A stretch of 64,000 nucleotides of DNA from Vanilla planifolia. Taxonomy: Eukaryota > Streptophyta > Magnoliopsida > Asparagales > Orchidaceae. Of the stretch, positions 48,707-62,390 are shown one piece after another. The stretch spans positions 18,353,057 to 18,417,056 of the forward strand of contig CM043870.1 of the NCBI GenBank assembly GCA_023846275.1, in the 5' to 3' direction. The stretch's first letter is position 1. Each line of letters begins with the position of its first letter. Made by a program: the position numbers and the translations under genes. Under the pieces are notes generated by a model, which worked only from the letters and a program-made list of their open reading frames with translations, ran no database searches and was not told where the DNA came from.

Positions 48707-51299
48707 TAAATACATTATAAGAACAACATATTACTAAAATGTAAGTAGTAATAGGCTCTAACATAGTTTAAAAATTTTAATGTTTTTAATAAAGCACAAC
48801 TATTTAAAACAATTTTTTACAAATAGAAAATTTATCTAGTTTAAGAATGTGACAAATATGAAATTATAAATAAAATAAAGTGAAGGATGTTCTTAATAAG
48901 TAAAGTGATATAATAAAACAAATATCCCTAATATAACCATGCATATAAACAATCAAATTAGACCTCCTATTATTAATCCTAAATGAATGATTTCAATTAC
49001 AATTAATAAACAAGGCTTGACACCTATCATAATTTCAATCTAAAACATAAAATGTATAGAAGTAATGACCATCTACTAACTACATAAGTCATTCCAATAT
49101 CAATCATATGTATCATTAAAAATATGTCATAAAAACATTTTAAGAAAATGAGTTTCTATATATTATAAAATGAAAAATTAGAACCCAAAGTGGCCTCATA
49201 CAATGTTGCACACTTGAGGTTCCTTCAACATACATCAAGGTTTATAGAACATAGCACACTTATGAAAATTTTGTTATAATCTTTAAGAAAAAAGTTAAAT
49301 AGTGTACAAATTGATTCTCCTAGTTTGGTAATCATAATAGTCTAAGTAATTTGTTTAAGGCAAAGTATCAAATAGATTGTTTCAACTTTATTATGTCTAA
49401 ACTTATTATAAATAACACCATTACTGCCTAGCAAATGAATGAAGTCATAATCATTCAAGTTTGACGCTGCATCATCATAAATGATATTTCTTTGGGCTTA
49501 TGGTCCAGAAATGATAATATAGTAAATCAATAAAATGTAGTTAATAGTTCAACTACGTTGCAAAGGGAAAGGAGCAATTGAAAATTTATAGACTATGATT
49601 TCTATAGTATTTCCGTTGTAGCACAACTTTTGAAATTTATTATCTTATCATTTTTGACATGAAAAGAATTCAAACTTTATGCCTTTTATGATTTACGAAT
49701 GTAAGGTAATAGAGATTTACCCCCGTTCAATATGGCCCTACTCTATTATGATTATTAAAAGAATCCCACTTCTACTAATTATCTGATTGAGCAACCATTT
49801 TTGTAATTTTTTGGCTCTTTAGTTACCTTTATTATAAATAAACAGCCTATCCAAATTAATTGCTTGGAATACTTGGTTAATTTGTTAAGTACTTGTTTCC
49901 AACTTTAAATGAAGTTTTAGGAGGGCTTGGATCATTTTAAGATATATGATGTAATCTTGTTCAAACATTAGCATAGTATTCATATTGCCCTTCACACTTT
50001 CATATCTTTGGTGATAAAAAATGCACTTACTTCTACAGTAGAGCAATGACCATCTTATTAGGTAATAACTTTCAATGTTTTACCTTTCTAATGAATGATT
50101 CCAACAACTATGTACCACTACATATAATTGTTATACACATTGAGGTTCACTTTTCTAATAGGTGGCAAGATCTAGTTGACTAACATATATGTTCTAAATC
50201 ACTATTAACTTAATGGTTGAACTAGTATCAATTGTACCAATGCCATGTCCTCTTGAATACCTTGCTTAAGAGAAAATTTTTGAATATGTTACAACAACAA
50301 TTGCTCATGGTTTTCATAAAGCTTATATTTGGTTAACAAGTATATTTATTTGTTTTAAGGTTCCATGCTTTTAAAACATATTTTTCTCAATATTAGACCA
50401 TTTTTATTCTTTTGATGCACTTAATAATACCATTTAGATGTTGAAGTAATTTATTATGTCATATTTCATATTTCTAGATACTTCAACATTTCCATCGTAA
50501 GAATATTTTTTGTAAATTAGTCATGCAAAATGCTTTTAACCTTGTAAAGTTTTTATTTCTATGATGAGATTTTATATTTTAGCTTCTTCACATTTTTACC
50601 TAGACTATGAAGGTTTCATTGCAATGACTCATAAAAAAGAGTTTTTTATTAATATATTATGTAACACATTTGAACATTTTAATTATTACATTACACTTAA
50701 AACATTTTTCTACTTTTTCATTTTTTTATTGTTATCACCTTAATTTTTTTTAGTTAATTATTGTTAAAATGAGAAACAATATTTTAATACCAAAATAATT
50801 TTTTTAAAAAAATACTTATAGAATAGTTGTATTATTAATAAAGCACTTTTAAGATACTTAATGTTGAATATTTAGCTTATTTATGTGGACAACTAGTTTT
50901 GACGTGGTTTACTTATTGTATTAAAAATTTCAATTTCTTATTTACGTGAATAGCACTATATATTTCTGGTTATTTATTAAAATTTTATTTACATTAAAAT
51001 TTAAAAATTTTGTTATCAATATTTTAATTTTTATCATTTGAATGTTTTATGCTTTACATTTGAATCATTCAATTTCTTATCCTTAAATTATGAATACCAT
51101 TATGATCGATACATTTTGTAGTTGAAACATTGTAGCTCTTACAATGATTTTTTTAATGTAAATTGTTTTAAAAAATTTGCCATTTTGACAAAACTAGTAT
51201 TAAAATTTGAGTATTGTTTTGGTTGAGATATTTACCATTACCTTTTAACTTAATAAACTAGAAAGCTATATGTAGTTTTAAAGACTTAAATTTTTTTAA
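48707..51299. other. Unassigned intergenic DNA
   Basis: The sequence 49000-50350 is of mixed composition and may be old transposon DNA read on the minus strand, but no motif is firm. The rest is AT-rich. The ORF at 50561-50743 is Phe/Ile-rich noise. Confidence 0.35.
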
Positions 51300-51530
51300 A
51301 ACCCAAAACTCTACAAAGCTCTCATCAAAATGGATGGAATATAATATCTTTATCTTAGGTCAGTATATGCAATAAGACAAGTAAAATTAGAGGCATAGAT
51401 ATTTCGCAGAAGCATAGATATCTCCTTATATTAAAGATATCTTACAAATTCAAATCAAATATATAAGTTAATATGAAGCCATTTAGCCTCTAAGTTTTGA
51501 TAACACTCCTTGCATTAGTCATTTTCAACT
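51300..51530 (-). repeat. Direct repeat with primer-binding-site-like word, copy 1
   Basis: It shares with 52312-52546 the order CCCAAAACTCTA/CCCAAAACCCTA, GCTCTCATCAAA, TTTATCTTAGG/TTTATGGATAG, CAAATATATAAGT, TTTTGATAACACT/TTTTGATACCACT and TTTTCAAC. On the minus strand the last part gives a degraded TGGTATCAA word, here AGTGTTATCAAAA. It is possibly a retroelement leader region in reverse orientation. Confidence 0.5.
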
Positions 51531-52311
51531 ATAATACCTAATACAATACAATCTCAGTGGTTGTTTTTGCATTATAGTGCTATTCAAAGCACATGCAACA
51601 TTGTTTCTTAATTAAGCAAAGCTCTTATTATACAAAATAATTTTTCTTTTTCATCTTCTTAAGAATGCATCAAACTTTTTGAATTAGGCATTGTGATCCC
51701 ATGCTTTATCTTAGACAATTCCCTATTAAAGTATTCTATTTGGGTCCCTTTGCTTGATATGATAAGTCATATCAAACAAAATGATCCTCTTACTATTTGT
51801 TATGCTTTATGGTCATGTTACTACATTTATCCTCTCCTTTTTATTGATCAAATCCCTCCTACTCTCTACAATTGTGTTCTATTGCACATGTTCTTCAACT
51901 CTTCATTTCGAATCGATTTAATAGATAATAACATACACTATTCTTGCTTATCAATTAGGTAAGAAATTGTTTTCAAACTTTTTTGGTCACTATATCATCT
52001 CAATCATCACATTTTTATAAAGTCAAGTCATTGAACTAGATGGATTGGTTGTAATTTTGGGATTACAAGTCTCTAACGACTTGAAGGTCATAAAAATCAT
52101 TTTAGAATTGGAAGGCAAAATAGTAGTAAACATGTTTTAATATAACATTAGTACTCATTAGATGATGCTAAAATACATCAATTAAATCAAATAACTAAAC
52201 CTCAAAAGAATTAAAGTTTAGCACATAAACAATGAAGGCAATCAAGTGAAAAGTCTTTTGATGTAATTTGTTAGCATTATTCCTCAATACAATATTTTTT
52301 ATTTGCAACAA
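51531..52311. other. Spacer between direct repeats
   Basis: About 0.8 kb. It contains a plus-strand ORF at 51693-51962 (89 codons, hydrophobic, Cys/Tyr/Leu-rich) with no recognisable domain, probably chance. If the flanking repeats are leader regions, this could be a decayed LTR, but it shows no match to sequence right of 52546. Confidence 0.3.
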
Positions 52312-52546
52312 ATCCCAAAACCCTATAATGCTCTCATCAAACAAGATAAAATTCAATATACTTATTTATGGATAGTATTTGCAATAATAACAATGTAACT
52401 ACCGGTGTAGAGTTTTCCTAGATGGCCCTTTTACTGTTGTCTATCAAAGACATCGCACAAAATTCAAGTCAAATATATAAGTAAATCTAAAATTGTATAC
52501 CCCATAAATTTTGATACCACTTCTGGTATTGCTTATTTTCAACTTC
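52312..52546 (-). repeat. Direct repeat with primer-binding-site-like word, copy 2
   Basis: Partner of 51300-51530, about 1 kb away. The minus strand of 52509-52520 reads GTGGTATCAAAA, close to the initiator-Met primer-binding word TGGTATCAGA. An LTR would then lie to its right in plus coordinates, but none could be confirmed. Confidence 0.5.
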
Positions 52547-52569
52547 AACAAATTGCATAATATAATTAT

Positions 52570-52690
52570 AATGGTCATTCCTATACTTTTTTTTAATCAA
52601 ATTCATATTCAATATCGTTTATCATTTAATAATGGTCATTCCTGTACTTTTTTTAATCAAATTCATATTCAATATTGTTTATCATTTAAG
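52570..52690. repeat. 61/60-bp tandem duplication
   Basis: Units start AATGGTCATTCC at 52570 and 52631 and end TTTATCATTTAA. They differ at about three positions (CTATAC/CTGTAC, one T fewer in the T-run, ATCG/ATTG). The ORF at 52511-52714 shows the repeat in its translation and is not a gene. Confidence 0.9.
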
Positions 52691-55600
52691 GAGGTATTTA
52701 CCTTTCCTTTTTAATAATCTCAAACGTTTTTGAAACATTATTAAATTATATGTTGTATTAAAGATTCTAAATTTTCTTAAAGTAAAAAAATTAATTTCCA
52801 CTCCTTTTTGCATAATTCTTTTCATTTTCAAAAGTATTGGTCAATTTTGCATTACAAAGGTTTTTATCAATAAGTTTTATTTTTGTTATATTTATATTTG
52901 TAATTATTTTACATTTTTTGTACAAAAACAAAATTTGTATTTTAATATTTTAATAAAAATAAAAATTAAATTCAAAATCAATCTCTTATTAGTCAATTAC
53001 TCTAATAAAGAGAATTTTCAAAAGATTTATTGTTTTTTGTTATATGAGTTATTTGATCAACATAAACATTAGTTATCCAAAATCATAAAATTCACTTAAT
53101 AAAATTTATTATAAATACTTAGGTGTCATCATTAAATAAAACATAATAATTTGTGTTCAACACCATAACTATTATGTTACAGGGCAATGTAATTATTTGA
53201 TTTATAAGCAAATTTAATTCAATACTTTGTATCAACATGATTTCAATTCTCGTTGGTTTAACATTACACGTATAGTTGATTAAACTATTTAGATTTTAAC
53301 TATTCACTATTATTTATATATATGTTTCACATTTAACTTTTGCAAACAAAGGTTGACATTTCATCTTACATAAACATTATGAAAAGTGATACCCCTTATC
53401 ATGAGTAGGATGAAAGTAAACTTATGTGTCATATCAGTACAAAGTGATTGATTTAATAATTTTAACCTAAAGTACTATGTAGAGGACATGCTCTAGATGA
53501 GAAATATTGCACTAAGAGCTCTATCCATTAGCTCCAACATTAGAAAGTTTAGTGATTCCAAAGTAGTGTCTCCAGTACTCATTTACATATCTTTAACTTT
53601 TTATTAACCCAAGAATCATTTGATTAAGCTCTATAACATATTGACCTACTAGAATTTTACATGCATGATTAGAAACACTTACTAAAAATGTTAATAAACA
53701 AAAAAAAAAATTTTATCACTAAAATTTTTTGCAAGAACCAAGTATTCAATATAACTTATATAAGAAATAATTAATGTTCTAAATAATTAAAATTTTATCC
53801 ATAAAATGTCATCCTATCTCTCTTGTTTCGTTTTATCACCTACTACAATTCATTGTTACATGTCAATGTTTTACTTAATACTTACGTGCATTTTGACTAT
53901 CTAAATCATGCCCTAACTCAATTTATATTTCTAAACATATTTTTAACTCTTGTGTATGATGTACTAACTCAATTTAAATAAATTAATAATTTGCACTTTC
54001 GTTTTCAAATTTAGTATGCATTAAATGATGAAAATTCTTTTTGCAAATATGATGTACGTAATTTTTAATATTTTAAGTAGACCATTATCAAGATTGTTTT
54101 ATTTATGTTTGTAATTTTGAACACTTTTTATTTGTGACATTAAACCTGTTTAACTTTTAAAATCATGAAAAGTTTTTTGATATTATGTTATGTCAACAAT
54201 TCCTTTATTTCAATACAATAATTATCGTTTTTCCAAATATTTATATTTCTTATGTATGTAAAATTTTTTCTTTTTGAGTTAATTATTTATTTTAATTTTT
54301 TTTTCAAAACTAACACTTTCAAATTTTCTAGTAACTAATTTGTGATTCTATCATTAATGGATAAGCACATACATTACACATTGTGTTTAATATTTTTCCT
54401 TTGTTAAATAATCAAATTTATATTTCACATTTCTTACATGGTCAAAGTCTTCTAGGTTTACATTTAGTTATATTTTTCCAATTATTTTTATTATGATTTT
54501 GTATTATTTCTAAAATTTATATTTCTTTTTTGAGTTAGTTAACTTTTAAAATTAATTTTAAAAAAATAAATCTTTTAATGGTTTAGTAAATATTTGATAG
54601 TATTATCTTTGACTTAAAAATTCTTTCATCATACATTTTTTTTAATATTTATCTATCATATACAAAATAAGTTACTTTTTCAGTGTTTGTAAATTATACT
54701 AAGTGTTGGGCATTTTTCCCTACCACGTTAACCTTGAATATATATATTTGGTGTGAATCTTTTAAATTTTTATTATCAAAACAATTTTAGCAAGTTAATA
54801 TTTTTTTACATACATTATGTAGTTCAATTTCGAGCAATTATTAAGATCATTTATCTAATATGATGTAAATTAGAAAGAATGAATTTGAAGTATAACATTT
54901 TAACTCTTTATGTTGCTACATATATTACAAAATATAGTTTTCATTAACTATTATAATATTTTACAATGAATGTTTTTTTTTGCTAAAGTTCAAATATTTA
55001 CTAACCGTTAGTTACATATATCATTAGTTAATGAATCAAAACTTTAATATGATTTTTTTTAGATTCTTATTAATTATATGTATTTTTTATATTGCTTTCA
55101 TTGAAAAATTTTTAAAAACTTTTTAACAGTTTGTTTCATACTTAAAATGTCTGGTAATTTAATAATATCTCAATGACATTTTATTTTGGTTACCTAGATC
55201 AAGTTAATTTGTATTCTCGCATCACAAAGGAAGCGGTCTAATTACATTGAATCATTAAGATTTCAAATTTTTTTCCCAATTCTTTTACACTTTTACATAT
55301 ATTTTTACTATAGTGTAATAATTGTTAAATTGGAATTCTAGAAGTGATCTTATAATGACAAATTGCATGAATATTTAAAAAACATTTTTAATTTTTATTT
55401 ATATCTCACACTTTGTTTGAATTATTTGTTCATATAAAAGAAATTAAACATTTCAATACATAAACTTTAAATACCTAAAGTTTAAACATTTAAGTAGAAA
55501 AAGCTTCATAATGCATGAATAAGAGTTAGAGATTATTGGCATTGGAAATGTTTACAATATATGTATCATATACCAAAAATAAGTTGGCATAACCTTTAAA

Positions 55601-58600
55601 GCTAATAAAATATAAAAAAATAAATAAAAATTAAAAAAAATATAAATAAAAAAATTTAAAAGCTTTTAAAAAATATAAAAAAGTCAAATATTTTAAAAAA
55701 AATGTTAAAAAGTTTTTCCATTAAATTTTGTAAGAAGGTTTTTTTATAAAACAATTCAAACAAAAAAATTTGACGAATAAAAAAAAGTAATAAATATTAC
55801 TAAATAAAATAAATATATAAGTTATAAAAAGAATAAAAGGTTACAGATATAAGAAATATAGAATTATATAAAATATTTAAATATTTTGAATAATTTTTTT
55901 GTTTGTAAACAAAGAATTGTTTATAATTAATATATATCGTTACAAATTAAAAAAAGAAAAGAACTTAGTGGAACTTGAAATTATATGTTGGAACTTTAAA
56001 TTTTTGCAATACTTTTTTGTTGATATATTATGTTATAGAAAAAAATTTCCAATATAATATTTTATTAAAATATTATGTTAATTTTTTTGAACATCTATTT
56101 TCTTATAATCAAATCAATTTATTATTTTATAATATTGTAAATTTTAACTTGAGAAAACAATCAATACAATATTTTTGTTACATGTTTGTCATTGATATTT
56201 CACCCACTCTATTTTAAATATTTAGATATCTTATTTCCTAATTAACATTCTTTTGAATTGTCTACTTGCTTATATTTTCAAGGAAATTTTTGGTTAAATG
56301 TTTTGCATAAAGTTTTGATTTATTACTTTACTTTAAGTCTATAACTATCTTAATAGTTATATTTTATTGCATTATTGAAAACTCGTTGTACCAATATCAT
56401 CGATATCGATATATTTCTTATTGCAATAATTTAAAATTGATAAGTTAATAACATATTTTGAATGGTTTTTTAAATATTAAAATTTTTTAATATTACATAA
56501 TTTTTTTTTTATATTTAAAAATTTTTTATAATAAAAAATTTTTGTAATTGAATTTACTCAAAATAGTTTATAACTTGTTTTGTATAAGGCCTTCAATAAT
56601 TTTAGTGTTTTTTTCTTGAGATAAATTTTTATTCTATGTGCTTTTCATAATATTTGTTTTTATGAACAAATTTATTTTGAACTTTTTAGCATAATATTTT
56701 CGCATATGATGATTGTCTTTTGACTTCATTTTTTATCCATCTTTACTTTTTAATCTTTTTTTTATTTTGTTGTCAAAAATTTTTCATTTATTATTAATTA
56801 TAACTATTGTTTTTGACAACTTGTTTTCTGCAAAATTTTTATCATGCTTAATATTCTATATCGCATTTTTTTATGTCACATAATGACAGTTTTTCTTTGC
56901 CACTCATGTATTATGAATGCTTCTATAAGAAATTATATTTTTTTTCATAGGATTTTATATTCTAATTTAAAATTTTATATATAGGATATTTATTGTTTTC
57001 ATGGTTGTTTACAATTATAATTTCCCAAAATATGTATAACATAAACAAATATGTTGTTTCCTTTTATTTAAATATATTATATTATTAATAATTAAACATT
57101 ATCTTAAAGCTAGTTCTATGATTACTTCTTTTACAATTATTAGTGTACTAGAATATTTAGCACGGTCACATAATTACATTTAACTAATATTTTTTTCGGC
57201 AATTAAATACACCAAATATATAACATGAAAAAAAAGTTCTAAAATATATTTAAGAAAATTAAAATCGTTTAACATGAAAGGCATTTATTTTCTTGTGAAA
57301 AATGTCTTTAGGCATAACTCAATCATATTAAAAACCAACAAATATAAAAACATTCAACAAGAAAAGTCAGTAGCAATAGAAAAATCAATAAAAATTTTTC
57401 AAAAAAGAAGAATGAGAACTATATCAGTGGCATTAGAAAATTATGAAACACTAAAATGTTAAAATGATTTTAAAATTTTTGTCATTTCAAATGATAAACT
57501 TATTTGAATAAATTATCAAAAATAAATAGAAGCACCATAAAGTGAATAGGAAACATCAAATTTAATTAAAAAACTAAAATTTTAAAGAAAAATAAAAACA
57601 TGGAAAATTTTAAAAAATAATAAACTTTACAAAATTTATATGAAATTTAAATTATTTGTAAAATTTTTGAAAAAGCACGGGAAATGTTTTCAAAAAACAA
57701 GATGTATAAAACAGTAAAACATAAAAAAATAAATATGAACAAATACTTAAAATATTAAAAAAAGGTGTTATATTATTTTAGAAGATATCTCATAGCCACA
57801 AAAGTATAAGAAATATGCTGTTACAAACAAAAAGTTACGAATACCAGCATGAACGGCTAAAACAAAAGATGGTTGTCATATATTAGAAATCTTGAACAAC
57901 TTATTATCGTTAATCTATATGGATTACAAGCATAAAAAATTATAACATCTTCTGTGCGACCAACCCAACTATAATATAAACATTATATTTTTAGGAAATT
58001 ATGTTGAATATTTTTTCTTTTTTTGTTTGATACCACAAATCAGAATCAATGAAAATTTTCTACTTCCTTCTTCAGATGATAGCCACAAACAAATAAATTT
58101 GTTTCAATGAATAAAGTGAAAGCTTCTTGAAAACATAATATTGATATTATTTATTAATAAGAAAGTTTGTTTAAAATACATCATAATAAGGAATTATAAT
58201 CGAACAAAAATTTGATAAATATATTATATTCATGATTTGACTAATTGACATCTTCTAATCTTGTAAATTTATCAATTGAAGTAATTTGCTTTAAAACAAG
58301 AGTTTGTTCTACTATCCTTTTGAAACTGTCTCATTTTTAGCTACTACTCTTAGTAAAAAATAATACATGCTCTAAGTTAGCCTAGCTAAAACATTCCTAA
58401 AGCATTTTTTCAATGTATGAAAATAAACGATTTTGGCCATTACACATTCCAAGTTATTTTTCCATCCATGAAAAAGTAGAAAAATTAGCATAAATATTAT
58501 ATCTTATCTTACATACATGTGAAATATGATTAGATTATATAAAATAATATATATAAACTTATTGTTATAACCATGTGAGATGTCCATATACTAATGCATA

Positions 58601-59173
58601 TGAGATCGTCTCATATTTGTAACAAAACTTACTTACTAAGTGCCTTTACATTTAAAAATGAGCAAGTGGATTATAAAGATTTAAAATTACTAATTTCTTA
58701 AAAACTGATTTACGCTCAATAAATTTTGCATTAAATAATTATTGAACTTTTTTATATTGTATAAATAAATATCAACCATATTTTTAGTTTCATAAAAAAG
58801 ACCTCCATATTCATAATGTTTCTCTTTCATTTTTTTTATATTTTTTAAATAAAATTTAATATTTTTTACAAACATAAAATAATTATTGAGCCAAATTTGT
58901 TTCGAAAAATTTACCTCCTACACACTTAAGATGTATTATCTTCTTACTTTTCTTTAAGTTATCATGCAAAAAAGCATAAATTGTTTTTTCTTTGACATGT
59001 GCTAACCTTTTTTGACCTACTAAAAACTATTTTCATTATCTTCTTTTTTTGGATCCTTTCTTCTAACCTTTCATCTCTAATGATTATTCATATTTTATTT
59101 TTATCTTATGGAAATTTCATAAGCGGTTCTAAAGTCAAAATTCTATTAAATCCAAAAATATTTGGAGTACAAT
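52691..59173. other. AT-rich gene-free spacer
   Basis: About 6.5 kb of very AT-rich DNA, with an A-run-rich patch at 55590-55830. The ORFs at 55975, 57274, 58690 (minus) and 58999 are Ile/Asn/Lys/Phe-rich chance openings with no domain. No RNA gene or repeat family was recognised. Confidence 0.5.
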
Positions 59174-60276
59174 TGACGTAAGAGTGCCTAAAATTAAGCT
59201 CACAAGCACACATTTACTAGTGTCACACCAATTACACATTCGCTGGTGCCATGGTCGGCCATAGTATGATATCTTTACACTTGTTCTCAACAATCACTAC
59301 TATCGCCCAAGCTAACTTGAGCACCTGCATGACCCAAATTGACCTGGGAGCACTGTTTGTCCCATGCTTGAGCTGTGTCGACTCGTTATCCATCAACTAC
59401 CCATGCCAACCCTCAAGTCTTGCTCACATGTTCTGTTTTGCATAACCAGTGCCTACCCAAAAATTAGACAAACAGCTCTACCATGTTGCTTTACCCTACC
59501 ATTTCACTACTTGCATTTTCACCACTTGTAATTGTCACTAGAAATGCATGGCCACATTCGGAACAATTTAATCCAATTGATATTTTAGCTTTCTTCAATT
59601 TGTTTTAAAATTATTAATAAAATTTGAGGTCTAAATAAATAGGGATACTTACCATGCTGTAGAGAATGAAAAATTATAAGATTAATTTATTTTATCTATG
59701 TTTTCACCTTTATCACTAAAGTGTGTGTGCTCAGCTGTAGTTGGAGAGATTTCAACTTCCTTTATGAGAGTTAAGAACTGAAGGTGAAAGGCAGTATATT
59801 AGAAGACTCGATAGCAAAACTCTTGTGGGACAATAATCGAATGTGAGAGACCTTCCAGTAAGACAGTCAATATCTAAATAAATTCTCACTTTTACCACCA
59901 CATCACGATTCTACAACTTTGGGGTTCTAAAAATTAAATAGAGTTTATCTTAAATCCATTATTTTATTTGTGTAAAATTAGATGTGAGAAAAATTATTTT
60001 ATATGATTTTATGCTCAATATTTAAGATTTTGCCACCCACTCAACTCAATAATCGATGATATAACTTTGGAATAACAATAATTGAATATTTTTAAAATAT
60101 CACACATTGCACCTAACCTTAATTAGTGCATAATTTCTTTTCATATTTCTTTGTAATTTATTAAGTATCTCTAGTTTTGTAGGCTTCAATTTAGACTCTT
60201 CAAAAGTCTAAATATATCCAACATCAACATCGACATCGTAAAATATTGTTTTCTTTTAAATTTTTTAGTATTTTCA
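59174..60276 (+). repeat. 5' LTR of element 3
   Basis: The start TGACGTAAGAGTGCC aligns with TGACATAGAAGCATC at 63269 and TGATACAAGCATC at 456. Shared blocks: CTAAAATTAAG, the C-rich U3 with AATTGACCTG (59337), GAAATGCATGGCC, GAGAGACCTTCCAG, and TAGGCTTCAATTTAG. The 3' end is ambiguous: clear similarity to element 1 ends at ACATCA (60226), but TTTTCA at 60276 just before a degraded TTGGTACTAG word is equally plausible. Confidence 0.7.
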
Positions 60277-60377
60277 ACTTTGGTACTAGTGTCTATAGTT
60301 TTCTATTAAAATTATTTTTCTTCTTTTGGTTACCAACTTTGGCATTAAAAAAATGATTTTCTATTCTACATCAACCA

Positions 60378-60388
60378 TGGTATCAGAT
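60378..60388 (+). other. Candidate primer-binding site of element 3
   Basis: TGGTATCAGAT matches the first ten bases of the initiator-Met primer-binding consensus exactly. It lies about 100 bases beyond the likely LTR end, which is unusual. A second candidate, TGGTACTAG at 60281, is correctly placed but has two mismatches. Confidence 0.4.
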
Positions 60389-61780
60389 AATATTATTTTT
60401 TACAAAAAAATATTTTCTTTTCTTTTACTTAAATTATCTAATAAAGAACTATTTAGCTTATTTGGTAAACATTATCTTAGAAAGTGGAATAAAAGTCGTG
60501 CTACAACTCGTTATTTTCTTTCTTTATAACTATTTGATTCTATCAAAAAAGCAGTATGGCAAAAGCTAGACCTTGAACACTTATCATTTTCTTATAAGTA
60601 GACCTTATCTAAGAGTTGTTTGTCTATAAATGTGCTTTCTTTGCTTTCATAATTTTTTATTTAAAAAAATTCCCACATTATTTTTCTTTATATCTCATTG
60701 TGTGGCGAATTGTAATATGGTTATGAGATATGGTAAGTCTTATAAAATAACAAATCAATGTTACGAATTTGTTCAAAAACCAAAGACAAAATATAAAGTA
60801 AGAACCCATGCTAGACATATCCCAATCAATAGAACAATTCATCACGATGGTTGGTCAAATCCTCATAAACCAATAACATGAAGCAAATCTTAGAAGAAAA
60901 AAGGATAATAAGAGAAGAAAAGACGCATGAATGATTTAAAAGTAAGAAACTCTATATGACATAGGATCCATAAAAGATATGATGATCTTTCTGATAAATA
61001 TAAGATATCGATAAGAGGAATCATAATAGTAGAACAAGAAATGAATCTTTTATTAAATTAGACCAAAATAATGATCTAGATATGTCTAGTGAAAAGGAAA
61101 GACCAAAGAGATATTAAAATTAGAGTATATCCTTAATGTGAAACTGTATGCTCCAACTATTGATGATAGCTATTATCTTCAGGACTACATTCGACTAATG
61201 GATTATTGTGGATGATTAGTTTGACTAACACCAACTGAGAGAATAAGAAAAATGACAATTTATTAAGACTACACTATGTATTTATCTACACATTCCTTAG
61301 AAACTTAGAGTAATAGTATATTAATAATGATAAAAAGGTATAATAAAGTTAGAGAAATCCTAAGGTTAAGTTGAAAAATAGATTTATTTCAATAACACAT
61401 AATATCAAAATAAAAGATAAATAGTAAAACTTTCGCAATCTAGTGGATCCATTGAAGTGTACATCCATAAATTTGAGAATTATGAACTGAGGTGCCATAT
61501 AAATAAAACTAATTTTATATTTCTTTTCTATATTATGGTATGTTTTGAGAAATATATATATTCGAAGCTTAACTTCAGATTGTTAGTACCTTAGAGGAAT
61601 CCTGTCGTATAGAAAAAATGTTTAAAAAAGTATAAATTTTTATTTTAAGAGAAATGAGATCACTTACTCTAAAGGCCTGCTCCATTATTTGTTAACCCAC
61701 TCATACTCATGCTTCATATACCCCATCCACCATAGATTTTAAACTTTCTAAACATACATTACCATCTGCTTCTTCATACC
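60389..61780 (+). pseudogene. Decayed gag of element 3
   Basis: By position this encodes the capsid-like protein. Charged stretches such as QKPKTKYKVRTHARH (60760-60840), YDDLSDKYKI near 60980 and SSEKERPKRY near 61090 fit a gag N-terminal and linker region, but no capsid motif (WW---, Y---F) is firm. The 67- and 83-codon ORFs at 60326 and 60630 are fragments of it or chance. Confidence 0.4.
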
Positions 61781-61810
61781 CCTTCTTTAAGCCAGCCCAC
61801 ATTATTTGGA

Positions 61811-61880
61811 ATCGCCTATTTTAAATGTCATAAAAAGGGACATGTAGTTGCAAACTACCCAAAGAGATTCATGACTATGA
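61811..61880 (+). pseudogene. Gag zinc knuckle of element 3, two cysteines lost
   Basis: The frame reads IAYFKCHKKGHVVANYPKR. The CCHC knuckle pattern is C-x2-C-x3-GH-x4-C. Here the spacing is exact but the first and last Cys are Tyr (TAT at 61817 and TAC at 61856), each explained by a single G-to-A change. The knuckle normally binds the genomic RNA during packaging. Confidence 0.7.
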
Positions 61881-62067
61881 ACCTAGAAGATGTTAAGAAT
61901 ATAAAGAGTTAGAATAAGAAAAAAATATAATGTCTGTTGAGAAATGTGAGCAAGAATTAAAAAAACATGAAAAATTTATTGTTAGACTCACCCTTACAAA
62001 CCCACAATCATATAAGAAGAATCAAATCTCAAAAATATTTTAACACCAACAAAAAATTAAGGAAGAA

Positions 62068-62390
62068 ATTTTTTGGACAATCATAGATAATGGTAGTTGT
62101 AATAATGCATTATCTCATGTAACCATTAAGTAATTAAGAGCTTCTTTACCACAAAACTCAAACCTTACTCTATGTCATGGATAGATAAAACCTCTTTCCT
62201 ATTAAGCAATGTGGTTATGTATTGTCGAAATTGGCTAGGTGTAGCAACTAGGTTTTATATGACATATTTTCTATGCAGGTACGTCATCTTATCCTTAGAA
62301 GATCATGGCTTTTTGATGAGGATGTGACTTTGAAGGGTAAGACAAATATCTTTTCTTTTATTTATGTAGAAAAGACAATCATGTGACACC
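62068..62390 (+). pseudogene. Retropepsin-type protease of element 3
   Basis: The active site reads TIIDNGSCNNALSHVTIK from 62077, with the catalytic Asp present at 62086. After several stops and a frame change, VLYDIFSMQV, HLILRRSWLFDEDV, LKGKTNIFSF at 62252-62365 match the family flap and C-terminal block CDV-PM---HLLLGRPWL-D--V--DG-TN-YSF. The protease cleaves the polyprotein. It is inactive here because of frame disruption. Confidence 0.7.

Noticed and set aside
52691..59173. ORFs at 55975, 57274, 58690 and 58999
   Set aside because: All are Phe/Ile/Asn/Lys-rich chance openings without similarity to any family.
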